From Rhipicephalus microplus (taxonomy: Eukaryota > Arthropoda > Arachnida > Ixodida > Ixodidae): DNA of 64,000 nucleotides. Below, one piece after another: positions 1 to 12,720 of the stretch. Made by a program: the position numbers and the translations under genes. The stretch spans positions 21,705,001 through 21,769,000 of the forward strand of contig NC_134704.1 of NCBI RefSeq assembly GCF_043290135.1. The letters run 5' to 3'. The notes below the pieces were generated by a model. That model ran no database searches, was not told where the DNA came from, and saw only the letters and a program-made list of their open reading frames with translations. Numbering within the stretch: position 1 is the first letter of the stretch; every line of letters starts with the position of its first letter.

Positions 1-2130
1 CGCTGGACACGATTGACTCCTCACTTCTTTTTTTTTTCCCTTTCGTGTTCGCTTCTCTATCACCCTCTGTTCATTTCGTTTGCAGTTCGCCGTATTTCTT
101 AACACACTGGTTGTCAATGGGGAGAGATTCTGTCAGTGAGAGCCTACAGGAAGGCAATTAGTCGAGGAAATCGGGAAGTGCTAGAGTGTTTGCAGCGTCT
201 CTGTTGCTGTTTGTTTTTTTGCTGACGACAGCCTGTTGATATGTTCACTGGACGCGATATCGAGTCGCTAGCTTTTCTCATTGAGAACAGAAGAACAAGA
301 AAAAAACGTATGGTACATCGGGAGCAGAAAACCAGTGGGATTAAATGAAAAGGACAAGGTAGGAAACTCGACTGGTGTTTACTCTTGCACAGTATGGTCA
401 GACGGCACATTGAAATTTGGCGCAACCTCAGTCGGAGCTCGGGCTTTCGAACTAGTCTCCCGAACAGGAAGTCACCGAACAAAGCGGGAGATGGTCAAAG
501 AGGGTGAGAGGGGGGGGGGGCAACGGTTTTAGTGAAGAGGCTTGCCCGTAGGCGTACATCTCAATCAAAAATGTTTAAAGTGTCTTCTTTTTTTCTTTTA
601 TGAAGTAAGGAAGGATTATGTGGTGGGTTAGCTGTGTGAAACCTCCAGTTTCAGCACCTACGAATTCGAGCGAAGCATGCAATCTCAAAGACGTGACACG
701 TCACCGGAAGCATTCACCGAGCAACTAGTTAAAAAAAGACACGAAGGAGGAGGAAATAAACGCTCTTTACTTGGCGCAATACTGCGAAGAGGAAAAATAA
801 AAAGGGTTCACGTTCCCGCGGCCATTCGACCATCGACGATCGCCAAATCCCGTTGCGACGATTACTCGGCAGCCTTTGGTTATATTGCACCGAGAATACC
901 CCTTCAGTTTTACTATGCCCTGGGGCGCTTTCCCTCAAGACGTGTGAGCATTGCGAGCGAGTGATACCCTAGTTCCCGATTCTCACATTTGCCGTTCTCA
1001 CTTCCATTTTTTTTTATTTTCTTCTTGCTTTACACAAAGTTGTCGTCCTCAAACAGTGAAGATGGAAAGGTAATAACTTCAAAGATTTTGGGGATGCTGA
1101 GAAACTTCTACCGAAGGTATTGCTGGAATAACGGTGAAAAATTGCTGAAGAAGGAGCCGAAGTATAGACAAGAGCCTCCGTCAAGCCGGAAGCTACCCTC
1201 CGTAAGAGCTTGTTTGTGAACGATGTTTTGTTGCTGTCGTCTAGAACAGCAGATAGGAATCAGAAAGTGGCGTTTCAAGCAGATTACTTTACCGTTTAGA
1301 TCCACGTTTGCGTCGCTCGTTTTAGCTAAGAAACATGGGCGCCTTGGTGAATTTGATCGCGGATTCTGACCCTTCTGCTCGGCCAAACATAATGTTTCAC
1401 GCAGTAACGACGATCCGCTAACTCCTAATGTGCGTGATACGGACCGGTGGTGACTAGTGGGACTTCTTCCATTTTGTGGCGCATGCCCGTTTATTACTTA
1501 ACCGTGACGACGACGTCACACGCCGAGACCCCGAGGCGCTTCGTCGCTCAAAAAAAAAAAAATCTGGTGCTAATCGCTGTCTTAGGCGTCTGACAACAGC
1601 ACTCGCACCTTGCACCGGGTTAAGTTTGTGTTTCGCACACTGCCTAAGCTAATGTTAGAGGACACGTTGATAGAAACACGTATTGGCGATCTGTTCCACC
1701 AGGTGCCGCAAAGCTATCAGATCAGACAAAATAACCCCTTCAGGCTTAGCGGCGGGATCTCTTCACTATATCGCTCATTACTTGTTTCATCGCCCTCTCC
1801 TTGCTGTCATGAGCAGCCAACAAAAGGCTGCTACACGTTACGATAACGTGAATTGAAGCAGTGACGAGAGTTTTGAACAAATGGACACTTGTGCGTTTAA
1901 GTATGTGCACACGAAGTGTGGACGCGCAAATGCATATACCTAGAAAGTCCTAGGTAACGTACTATATGTATTTATTCTATGCCTAGTATTCTTGGAGACA
2001 ATGCACAGCTGACGAAACACCACACATTTCTAAAACCGTATTTTAAACGAATGATCACTCGTATTTTTTTAGTAACCATTGTTGATGTTTTACATATCGA
2101 AGTCACAATATCATTTTGAGAAGTGCCGCA
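1..2130. other. Unannotated stretch
   Basis: I recognise no gene, repeat family or RNA gene here. All open frames are short (112 aa or less), overlap on both strands and show no family motifs. A host intron or intergenic sequence is the simplest reading. Confidence 0.4.
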
Positions 2131-2134
2131 ATAG

Positions 2135-2290
2135 AAGGTTCCGGCCAATTCGATCACCTGGGGTTCTTTAACGTACACCAATATCTAAATATACGGGCCT
2201 CTAACATTCCACCTCCGTCTAGAAGAGGCTGCTGAGGCCACGATTCGGTACCGCGACCTGATGGCCAGGAGTCGAGACCATAACGGCGGG
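2135..2290 (-). mobile_element. Decayed Ruka-like SINE fragment
   Basis: Read on the minus strand, the body contains a near-consensus GTACGTTAAAGAACCCCAGG followed by a GTGATCGAA-like stretch. This is the core of the ixodid-tick Ruka SINE body (CACGTTAAAGAACCCCAGGTGGTCGAA). Upstream on the same strand, GGAGG and GGCCCGT also match. The tRNA head is very diverged and I cannot fix the ends or a target duplication. Ruka SINEs are moved by LINE machinery, and this copy looks old. Confidence 0.6.
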
Positions 2291-2299
2291 AGCTCGTAT

Positions 2300-4515
2300 T
2301 TTCTGCTCATATTGTACACTGGGCGTGGAGGAGACGTACCTTAAAAGGGTAAACTTCAAACTGCATAGCTAATTATAAGACAACTTTTTCTTGAACTTAT
2401 GTTTTTTTTCTCATTATCGTTCCCACAGATCTAAGTTGTAATTATCATATACAAGCGTGTCCAACTTGCACGCCAACTCACGGGGTAAAATGTTAACTGC
2501 GTTAACGTCACTACTATTTGCGAGGATTTGCTGCCAATATTGTTTACCTTTTCTTGAATCTCCCTTTCGTGCTTTCTTTCATTTGCGAATGTTTTTCTAT
2601 AGTTTTTTTATTACTTAAGTCTTTCCACCCCCTCCCCTTTCTTATACTTCCATCTTTTGTTCTTTTCAATTCAAGGAAGAAAAAATTAAGAGCACGTCAA
2701 CATAATAGCATTCCAGTTGTGTAGCAGGAAAGCAAGCGTATAGCCCCACCTTCACCCCTTAACAAAAAGTTTTTGGACTTGGCACGTATATATTTAAGCA
2801 CGAAAACATACAAACTACGCACAAAGTAGCGTTGAGCACGCCCTCTCCCCGTTTCTGCTGCATTGACATTCAACAAAGAAAAAAGTAACGACTCCTTTTT
2901 GTGTTTATGAGTGCTGCCTTGGCAACTATATATGACTCTTTTTTAAATAGACACCTGAGCTCCCTTAGGAGACAATTGCACTCTCGTCAGAAAGCCACGG
3001 GACTCGAGAGTGTCTCTTTCAAAGAGTCATAAATGGGGCCAGTAAGGACTCATCCAATAGAGTAACGCATGCTTTTTTTTCTTCTTTTTTCTTCATAGAG
3101 CATGTGGTGCAATGAAACCGAGTCGCAGAGCTTCGTTGTTTTTTACAAAGTGTTTTGCAAAGTGCTACAGTAGACATGTCCCCGCGCGCCAGAGATGTTA
3201 TAGAAACTGCCGGCTTTTAAAGTAATCCCTCAATTACAATTTGCGCTTTTGTTAGTCATAAGAAAGTGAATGGAAAGCCGATGGTACTAGCACAATTACA
3301 CCCAGAAGACTCACGAGACGAAGCGTTACTGCTATTTAACTAATCGCTACGTTAAGTGCAAAAGGTCGGGCTTCCATTTGAGCGAGCTTAAGCGTCTCAC
3401 TATCGTTACCTAACTGCATGAAGGAACCGGCGAATTCGCCACTTAAGCGCGTATACCGGGGTGTCCTAAGGGCGCACCGCTTCGTCATGCTAATGAGCGT
3501 CCGTGCGGTTCCCTGCGAAAACGCTGTCGTGATGAGGTTACGCTAAAGTGAATCACAGATGACGCAATTTGTGCCCACCCGGCGGCACTCGGTGGTGCGA
3601 GGGTGTAGTAATTGTGGACGTTACGAACTTGAAGGTCGGCCGGAAAAGAAGAAGGTGAGGGGGGAGATGTGAGAGTGTTGTTAACGCTGTGACGCCCTTT
3701 CGTGCGTGGCTGCTTCGAATATAGAATCTTAAGAAGAGAACGTAATGATCTCTTCCTTAAGAAGAAAACTAAGTTTAATGTTCGTGTTTTCATGTTTTGA
3801 ACGTTTTACGTGAGAGGGAGCTGCGTTCTTAATTTTGAGACTTGTTTAGCGAACGTGCCTAAGTGAGCGCGATCATATCCCGGTGGTCTTGAACACGGAG
3901 ACAGGCTGGAAGCTTCTATACTGCGCAAGTCCCGCGATTTCAATACATTTTAAATTGCGCGTAGGGAAAAGCAAAAAAAAAAGGTTGAACTTCTTTCTCT
4001 TTTCATTGATAAGCGATATGTTCTGATGTGCGCAGCTTCTCATTTTTCTCTACGCTCTTAAGTAGGCCTACCATATTTATCATGAGACCGAAATAAATTT
4101 TTAAGCCTGGTGGTATCTAAATTGTGGGTATATTAAGAGCATGGGAGCTTGAGTATTTAAGAAGTGAGATGCTGAGGGCCAAATAAAAAGGGAGTACTGT
4201 GGGCACCGCTGCTAGTACGAGCGCAATAGAAGCAGAGCGATATGCTGCCCGACAAAACGGAGGAGCTGTGTAGGAGCAAACGACTGCCGCTGTTAATTAG
4301 CGCCTTATTAACACCGTTCCGTCAAGGTACCACAGCGCACCAACACGCTGTGGTGCGTACCACAACGCACCACAGCGTTTGGTGAAAGGTCGGTGGCGAT
4401 GATGGAATGAAATAGAAGGAACCCGCGATGAATGCGAAGAAAGAAAGAAAGAAAAAAAAAGCTCAGCCGCATCTCCTTATAGATATTGAGAGTCACATTT
4501 AATTAGCTCGGCGTG
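2300..4515. other. Unannotated stretch
   Basis: No convincing coding region. The longest frame is a 102-aa minus-strand ORF without motifs. A short CACCACAGCG/CACCACAACG-type local duplication lies near 4,325-4,380 and a purine-rich run near 4,435-4,460. Nothing else is recognised. Confidence 0.35.
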
Positions 4516-4519
4516 AAAG

Positions 4520-5054
4520 AAAGTATGCCGCATTAGTCACGTTGGACATCGCGAAAGCGTATGACAGCGTTGAGCATGTAATTAGTGAAGCAGCTGCCTC
4601 AACATGAACTTCCCAAAGTACATTCAGGAATGGATTGTGGAATCCTTGCGCAATATAATGTTCTATTGTTTCCATAAAATGGCCTTTCTTCGTCTACGTA
4701 CGCGCAATAAAGAGGCGTTCTGCAAGGAGCACTTCTCTATCCAGTTTTATTTACTATACTCATGAGTTCTATCAAACGACACCAGGATATACGCGCATAT
4801 GTTTATGCGGATGACATCGCTTTTCTTCTGCGGCTGACAATATTCACAGTATATACCAAGTACTACAGTCATACTTATAAGCTCTAGAAAGGTGGCTTGA
4901 TCAAATACATCTGCATATAAATGTCAGAAAATGCTCTCTACTTCCATTTCCTTTGAAAGACTTTATTCGTATATCGCTTTGTTATCATCTGTAGAATATT
5001 CCACAAGTAGAGCCGATGAAATGCATATTTATGTTTAAGACTGCTCTATGTCTT
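4520..5054 (+). pseudogene. LINE-A reverse transcriptase fragment (part 1)
   Basis: This is the RT domain of a non-LTR retrotransposon, broken by frameshifts and stops. Motif A reads LVTLDIAKAYDSVEH at about 4,540-4,585. The active-site motif C region reads YADDIAF in a shifted frame near 4,805-4,830. Further on, a LHINVRKCSLLPFPL stretch and an IPQVEPMK stretch match the end of the palm and the start of the thumb of tick LINEs of the RNase H-bearing I/R1/Jockey group. The coding text stops exactly where the (GGAA)n array begins and appears to resume 2.7 kb later at 7,746 on the same strand. It is not functional. Confidence 0.85.
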
Positions 5055-6254
5055 GGAAGGAAGGAAGGAAGGAAGGAAGGAAGGAAGGAAGGAAGGAAGG
5101 AAGGAAGGAAGGAAGGAAGGAAGGAAGGAAGGAAGGAAGGAAGGAAGGAAGGAAGGAAGGAAGGAAGGAAGGAAGGAAGGAAGGAAGGAAGGAAGGAAGG
5201 AAGGAAGGAAGGAAGGAAGGAAGGAAGGAAGGAAGGAAGGAAGGAAGGAAGGAAGGAAGGAAGGAAGGAAGGAAGGAAGGAAGGAAGGAAGGAAGGAAGG
5301 AAGGAAGGAAGGAAGGAAGGAAGGAAGGAAGGAAGGAAGGAAGGAAGGAAGGAAGGAAGGAAGGAAGGAAGGAAGGAAGGAAGGAAGGAAGGAAGGAAGG
5401 AAGGAAGGAAGGAAGGAAGGAAGGAAGGAAGGAAGGAAGGAAGGAAGGAAGGAAGGAAGGAAGGAAGGAAGGAAGGAAGGAAGGAAGGAAGGAAGGAAGG
5501 AAGGAAGGAAGGAAGGAAGGAAGGAAGGAAGGAAGGAAGGAAGGAAGGAAGGAAGGAAGGAAGGAAGGAAGGAAGGAAGGAAGGAAGGAAGGAAGGAAGG
5601 AAGGAAGGAAGGAAGGAAGGAAGGAAGGAAGGAAGGAAGGAAGGAAGGAAGGAAGGAAGGAAGGAAGGAAGGAAGGAAGGAAGGAAGGAAGGAAGGAAGG
5701 AAGGAAGGAAGGAAGGAAGGAAGGAAGGAAGGAAGGAAGGAAGGAAGGAAGGAAGGAAGGAAGGAAGGAAGGAAGGAAGGAAGGAAGGAAGGAAGGAAGG
5801 AAGGAAGGAAGGAAGGAAGGAAGGAAGGAAGGAAGGAAGGAAGGAAGGAAGGAAGGAAGGAAGGAAGGAAGGAAGGAAGGAAGGAAGGAAGGAAGGAAGG
5901 AAGGAAGGAAGGAAGGAAGGAAGGAAGGAAGGAAGGAAGGAAGGAAGGAAGGAAGGAAGGAAGGAAGGAAGGAAGGAAGGAAGGAAGGAAGGAAGGAAGG
6001 AAGGAAGGAAGGAAGGAAGGAAGGAAGGAAGGAAGGAAGGAAGGAAGGAAGGAAGGAAGGAAGGAAGGAAGGAAGGAAGGAAGGAAGGAAGGAAGGAAGG
6101 AAGGAAGGAAGGAAGGAAGGAAGGAAGGAAGGAAGGAAGGAAGGAAGGAAGGAAGGAAGGAAGGAAGGAAGGAAGGAAGGAAGGAAGGAAGGAAGGAAGG
6201 AAGGAAGGAAGGAAGGAAGGAAGGAAGGAAGGAAGGAAGGAAGGAAGGAAGGAA
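5055..6254. repeat. Perfect (GGAA)300 microsatellite
   Basis: A 1,200-bp tandem array of GGAA with no interruption visible in any row, equal to exactly 300 units. The open frames over it (KEGR and PSFL repeats) are artefacts of the repeat. The array lies at the left (3') side of the minus-strand LINE-B, and a second short GGAA run touches that LINE's 3' end at 6,858-6,930. The simplest origin is therefore expansion of a LINE tail of CCTT/TTCC type. The exact length depends on assembly quality. Confidence 0.97.
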
Positions 6255-6857
6255 GATGATGATGATGAAAAACATTTATTGTAAAAGAGAGAGGTACGGG
6301 GCCGAAGCATGACCCCGCTACATGGTCGGCGTCCTTAGTCCGGGACACCGCATGACGAAGGAAGGAAGGAAGGAAGGATGATGATGATGATGAAAAACAT
6401 TTATTGTAAAAGAGAGAGGTACGGGGCCGAAGCATGACCCCGCTACATGGTCGGCGTCCTTAGTCCGGGACACCGCATGACGAAGGAAGGAAGGAAGGAA
6501 GGATGATGATGATGATGAAAAACATTTATTGTAAAAGAGAGAGGTACGGGGCCGAAGCATGACCCCGCTACATGGTCGGCGTCCTTAGTCCGGGACACCG
6601 CATGACGAAGGAAGGAAGGAAGGAAGGATGATGATGATGATGAAAAACATTTATTGTAAAAGAGAGAGGTACGGGGCCGAAGCATGACCCCGCTACATGG
6701 TCGGCGTCCTTAGTCCGGGACACCGCATGACGAAGGAAGGAAGGAAGGAAGGATGATGATGATGATGAAAAACATTTATTGTAAAAGAGAGAGGTACGGG
6801 GCCGAAGCATGACCCCGCTACATGGTCGGCGTCCTTAGTCCGGGACACCGCATGACG
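6255..6857 (-). repeat. Five tandem 125-bp units made of a LINE 3' end
   Basis: Five head-to-tail units of 125 bp. Four look identical and the first differs only by a shorter ATG run. Each unit holds (GGAA)n, (GATGAT)n and about 85 bp of unique sequence. On the minus strand the unit ends with CAATAAATGTTTTTCATCAT, so it contains a polyadenylation signal (AATAAA) followed by a (TCA)n tail. This is the layout of a LINE 3' UTR and tail. The unit is not part of the adjacent LINE-B 3' UTR and probably comes from another LINE family. The 80-aa open frames here are by-products of the repeats. Confidence 0.9.
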
Positions 6858-6930
6858 AAGGAAGGAAGGAAGGAAGGAAGGAAGGAAGGAAGGAAGGAAG
6901 GAAGGAAGGAAGGAAGGAAGGAAGGAAGGA
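6858..6930. repeat. Short (GGAA)n tail array
   Basis: About 18 GGAA units directly joined to the 3' end of the minus-strand LINE-B. On the LINE's own strand it reads as a CCTT/TTCC tail. Confidence 0.9.
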
Positions 6931-7745
6931 AAATAGGAGAAAAAGAACGGCAGGGAGATTAACCAGCCTATAGGCAGCCGGTTTGCTACCCTGAGCAAAG
7001 GAGGGGGATGGGCGAGATGAAAGATCGAAAGCAGAGAAGGAAGAAAGATAAACACAGCACATTCGGCAGCACACGTGCGCACACTTTGTCATTGTATAGT
7101 ATTGTCTTTCGCGGTGTGTGACATTGCTGTTACAGCCGCTTGTTCAAGTCCATGTCGTGTAGAAATTTCAAGAGAGCTTTTGTCGCCTTCTGTTGCAATG
7201 TCTTCTATCGGGCACTTGACAGAATAGTGTCCACAGACATTTGGCTGTTGTCGATGCGCGCAAGGACGGACGCCAGTGACTGCCTCTGGATGTCATACAA
7301 CGGACAGTCGCACAGGATGTGGTGTAGCTTCTCTTCGCAATGACAGGCATCGCAGAGAGCGTTGTCGGCAATTCCTATGACAAAGGAATAAGATTTTGTA
7401 AATGCCACTCCTAGCCATAAGCGATGAAGAAGGGTGGCTTCTCTTCGGTCGAGACCAGTGGGCATGCGGAGAGCCATCATACAGGACAGATGTTGTTGAC
7501 GATTTGTCTCGTTGCTTGGTGGGCACCATAGTGGAAACGTGATTTCACGCGCAAATCGTCGAAGACCATTGGCTGCATCGGTCCGTGAAAGTGGTATGGC
7601 TTCTTCTCGTGCTTCTTCAAGAGCTGCCCACGCGGCAGTATCGGCATGTTCGTTTCCTATGACGCCGCAGTGACTTGGCAGCCACTGAAACGTCACATGA
7701 TGCCCTTTCTCGTGTGAAGTGTGGAGAAGGCATAGAATTTCATGC
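6931..7745 (-). pseudogene. LINE-B 3' part: RNase H C-terminus, zinc motif and 3' UTR
   Basis: On the minus strand, 7,750-7,205 encodes an open 181-residue stretch. It holds the end of an RNase H domain (VTFQWLPSHCGVIGNEHAD, around residues 19-37). A linker follows with RREATLLHRLWLGVAFTKSY, then a terminal zinc-binding CDACHCEEKLHHILCDC motif. This is the standard ORF2 C-terminus of RNase H-bearing tick LINEs. From about 7,200 down to 6,931 lies a 3' UTR (a CGGCTGCCTATAGGCTGG stretch, C/T-rich) that runs into the GGAA array. The 5' end near 7,745 abuts a plus-strand fragment of another LINE, so this could be a 5'-truncated insertion or half of a split copy. Confidence 0.88.
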
Positions 7746-8125
7746 ATCAAAGGGCGTTCGTGCGGCTGGATTGCTACGCAAGATTAGTCATAGCCGCTTT
7801 GGTGTGCGAAGGCAAATGCGTTTGTCAGTATACTGCATGTACATTTGGCCAGTCCTTGAATTTGGATGTATATTATACGCTGGGGCTACGGCTTATAAGC
7901 TTTGCCCTCTTGTAATCCCCGAGAGGCAAGCCTTGCGACTGTATTTAGGCATTCCGGAATTTGTAGCAACTAAAATCTTGTATCTAAAAACTAGACTTCC
8001 ATCACTTGTGTCACGTTTCAAATAATTGGCGGTACAATGATATATACAACTTTCTGAATCCCCAGTAAGGCGTTCCAAAACAGTCTCTGTCTCTCAGCCC
8101 GAGTTGCTGCCAGAGAGTGCTGCCA
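7746..8125 (+). pseudogene. LINE-A thumb-domain fragment (part 2)
   Basis: A plus-strand reading gives ASKGVRAAGLLRKISHSRFG, then PVLEFGCILYAG, then PERQALRLYLGIPEF and LPSLVSRFK. After a stop come decayed words resembling the usual continuation (LSESPVRRSKTV). This is the region just after the RT palm in tick LINEs. It continues almost directly from where part 1 breaks off at 5,054, with only about 10-12 residues missing, so the two fragments most likely belonged to one LINE. The fragment lies between two minus-strand LINE-B pieces. Confidence 0.82.
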
Positions 8126-8818
8126 CTCGATGCGAGTGCTGCCAGAGAGTCTGTAATTACCACCCATTTTCTAGGTGTCGTTGACAGTTTATTAAAGCTT
8201 ATGGCTAGCAAAATCACTACGAGCTCCGACGTTGTTGAAGAGAAGAGGTAACCCAACCGAAATGCATATTTTTCGTGTAATTCCGGAGTTATAAATGCTG
8301 ATGTCGCTGTCTCTCTGGTGACGGGTCCGTCAGTGTAGCGTGAGTGTATCCTTGGTACCTGTCAAACAGACGATGGGATGCCAACTGCTGTGCGGCAACG
8401 ATTGGCACTTCATGTTTGTTGCGAAGTCCTTCTATTGACTTTTCAATAGTTGGTAGCCCAAGCAGCCATGACGGGTAGTTTTTGTCTAGTGGTGAATGTG
8501 TCGACACAGGAAGCCGGGAAATGTAGTGTTGGTACACATAGCGTATTTGCACTCCGGCACGATTCACGATGTTGGATATGAGCGGATGTGAAAGGTGTTG
8601 CGTGACTAGTCTAAAAAGGTGCCGATTTGTCTCCACATTTCTAATTACTATAAAGTTGGGTTCTCGTGCATTTGCCGGTGTCAGGGAACTTGATTCTGCC
8701 TGTGGAACCCCCAGACATATGCGTAAGCTTCGTGCTTGTAACAGCTGAAGTCGGTGTAGAGACGTCTGAGAGATGTTGGGGAGAACTGGCGCAGAGTAGG
8801 CAATTTTCTGTCAGATTA
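8126..8818 (-). pseudogene. LINE-B upstream part: thumb to RNase H N-terminus
   Basis: On the minus strand the order is QTSLHRLQLLQARSLRICLG (thumb), ETNRHLFRLVTQHLSHPL, GYTHATLTD (the start of RNase H, usually YTDGS), TSELVVILLAI and VVITDSLAAL. Frameshifts separate the blocks. The text stops at the RNase H core. The next expected block, HEI...GHHVTFQWLPSHCG, is found 380 bp further left at 7,745, beyond the LINE-A fragment. The CTGCCAGAGAGT motif is duplicated near 8,110-8,150, right at the junction. Confidence 0.82.
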
Positions 8819-10380
8819 GTGCACTAAATATTGCATATAGATTCATGCAATACGTGTCCTGGTTTGACATTGTTTTGACCATATTAGTAATGACGCGCTT
8901 GCATCACACACCGTATGATCAAATTGAAGTGATAGACCCCAGCGGCTGTCTTCGCGTGTTGTCTAGCAAGTGACTCCCAGAACAACACTCATACACAATG
9001 ATAAGTTCACGCGAAACGTACATATAAAGGGACATTGGAGAGAGAGAGAGAAAAAAAATGGTATTTATTGTATAAGTAAATTAGCTTTTCAAGATACTAA
9101 AACGTCAACTCTTACTGTGAGCAGCCGCTTCATTTGGTAAGCGAAAAAACGTACGAAAAACAAATGCAGTGGTGATGCCATCTTGAAGTTTCCGCACCAA
9201 ATACCTTGGCGTAGAATAGTTCTATAACGTGGAATAGGTGTATACCCTCGCCGTCAATGGGTTTTTTGCGTACAATGCCGGCACAGTCGCGACCGAGACG
9301 TGTAACTCGCAACAAGCCTCGCTTGCGACGATCATGCTTATGAATGAAGGGGACTATCGGAATCAGCTTAAACCAGGAAACAGAGAAAAAAAAACATATC
9401 ATACTCTGCGTGTGATCGTGCCTGATATATGCATCCCTTTATTTACGTAAATAGAATACAAAAAGACTACAGACGACGGAAGGACATCAGACCACTAAGT
9501 GAAGTATGGCGATGGTGCCTAGAAAGACCGCGAAAGCAATCTTAGACGGGATAATCGAGGGCATCCAAGATGATTTGCCACGATAAGTCTACAGCCGCAC
9601 CGACAGTGCCTTCTTCCCCTGTGATTCTTTTCACCGCCTTCGCCGATTCCCTCTGCTCAGCGGGCTTTCTCTATGCGTCCTTTATTCTCCCACTGCCATC
9701 AGCGGGAAGAGACAACGACCTAATGACGTCACAGGCCTCCCGCACGCCCTGTCGGCCGATGAATATTTATCGGGGACGTGCAGGGGACAAATGCGTCGTC
9801 TGATCAAAAAGGACGGCGGCACTCCGCTCCTTCTCGCGCATCACTCTGGCCCAATCAGCCTATAGCATACGCGCGTTCTTCCTTTAGCTACAGATTTTTT
9901 TTTATTTCTATTGCACGCCCGTTCTGGGGCCTTCTGCATATGGCGGTCGTCTTTTCTTCTACCATCGTTACCCCGTCGTAGTCCTCGCCATGATGTTTCT
10001 TTTTTTTTTTTGTACGGGCGCTTAGTGTCGCTTCACTTACGTACTGCTACGTCCCGTTATTACTCCATGGGTTTTCCCTCGCATCTTCGCGTCTACCGGT
10101 GCCATTTTCGTTATTCCGTTCAGGCAGCTCTTGTTTTTTTTTTACACGCACACATGCTTGCTTATCTCGCGCATTGCTGCACTTTAAGAAAAAAATTCTT
10201 TTGACCTTTTCGAAGGAAGAATTCTGGCTTGCCTAATGAATGACTCTCTCTAAAGACACACGTCGATTCTCCGTGGGTGTCATTATACTCTCATCTGAGA
10301 GTCATGTGGCCAAGAAGAGGTTCAATGTGGCTCATCACATGGATAGTCAATACTACCCTAAAGGAGTCACACATATATTT
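8819..10380. other. Unannotated stretch
   Basis: A short (GA)n run occurs at 9,039-9,050 next to ATTTATTG, resembling a decayed LINE tail. Apart from that I recognise nothing. Open frames are 97 aa or less and carry no motifs. Confidence 0.35.
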
Positions 10381-10384
10381 TTTT

Positions 10385-10660
10385 GTTTCTTGAAGCTTGG
10401 TTTCTGCATGCCGTTTTCTTCATGCCATGGTTTATAGTTGCAAGTAATTGGAAGCTCTCGGTGGGTCTTTGCCATCACCGTCATTTTCCGTTTGTGTACA
10501 TTTACGCACATGTATATGAAAGCCACAAAGAAAATGATTGAGGAAAAATATTTGCTGAACCACGTGACCGGGATTCGAACCGGTGACCTCTCGCTCCACG
10601 GCGCGCCGTCAGTGCACTTCCTTCTGCAGACCAACGGTGAGCTACTTATACGCACCATTT
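10385..10660 (-). mobile_element. tRNA-headed SINE (not Ruka)
   Basis: On the minus strand a tRNA-like head begins near 10,655. It has TAAGTAGCTCACCGTTGGTC as an A-box region and GGTTCGAATCC as a perfect B box near 10,575. A CACGTGG-type acceptor end follows, then an AT-rich body running to about 10,385. The body does not match Ruka or the SINE at 60 kb. Internal RNA polymerase III promoter boxes are visible. The 3' end and target duplication are not resolved. A lone tRNA gene is unlikely, because the anticodon region is too long. Confidence 0.6.
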
Positions 10661-10685
10661 ACGACTGGTGGTATTGCGCCTCGGT

Positions 10686-10993
<308 letters not shown>

Positions 10994-10999
10994 TTATTA

Positions 11000-12017
<1,018 letters not shown>

Positions 12018-12720
12018 CACGCTTGCTCATCTTCGTACTTATATGCTTAAAAACCACAACTTACACACTTTGACCAAGCAACAAGCTTGCAGTGTAGTTC
12101 TCACTTGGCCCTGACGCAAGTTTAAGCAGCCCTTCCTATATACTCTTTCATGCACGCAATTGAAAAGCACGCCCGATTGAAATGCTTCAGATCGAATTGT
12201 AACACACCGTGCAGAACCAATCTTACGCACTTCCGAATTCAGGAAGACATTCTTTCCGGTCTCATTCAGACAGCTTGGTTCCGGCGCGAAGCAGTGAGTA
12301 ATTGAATAGTCGCTTCGGTGATTGCCATTGAACGGATCTGCGAACACTCGAAGCGGGAAAGATGCTCGGAATAGAAAGATTATAATGAGAATTTGAAGTA
12401 GAAGCGAGTACATCAAGTTACCGCGAGGCAAGCGAAAAAGAGAAACGAGCTTAAGCGGGCCCGTCAGAGGCAGCAATATGAAACGAAGAGTAGCTAACGC
12501 TACTGTTGATGGTAAAGTACGTTTGACAATATTTTATTGATTGGAATCAACGAAAAGGCTGAAAAAAAGCGTGGAAAACTGAAAGGAAGGGTTGCGCGTG
12601 TTTCCGAAGTTGAATTCCATAGTTTGTTTACTCAGAATTCACTCATGTGTTTCCCGCTTGTTGTGTTTGTTGCCTATTTGCTTCATCGTGTAATGAAATG
12701 CTTTTCAGTTCGTAGATACG
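12018..12720. other. Unannotated stretch
   Basis: A 145-aa minus-strand frame (12,039-12,476) covers most of this interval but carries no domain or motif I recognise. I do not call it a gene. Confidence 0.3.

Noticed and set aside
4985..6435. Open frames of 400-466 aa over the GGAA array
   Set aside because: Simple repeats without stop codons on both strands. They encode only KEGR or PSFL repeats and have no gene structure.
10555..10655. Functional tRNA gene on the minus strand
   Set aside because: A and B boxes are present but the anticodon/variable region is too long and the acceptor stem does not close well.
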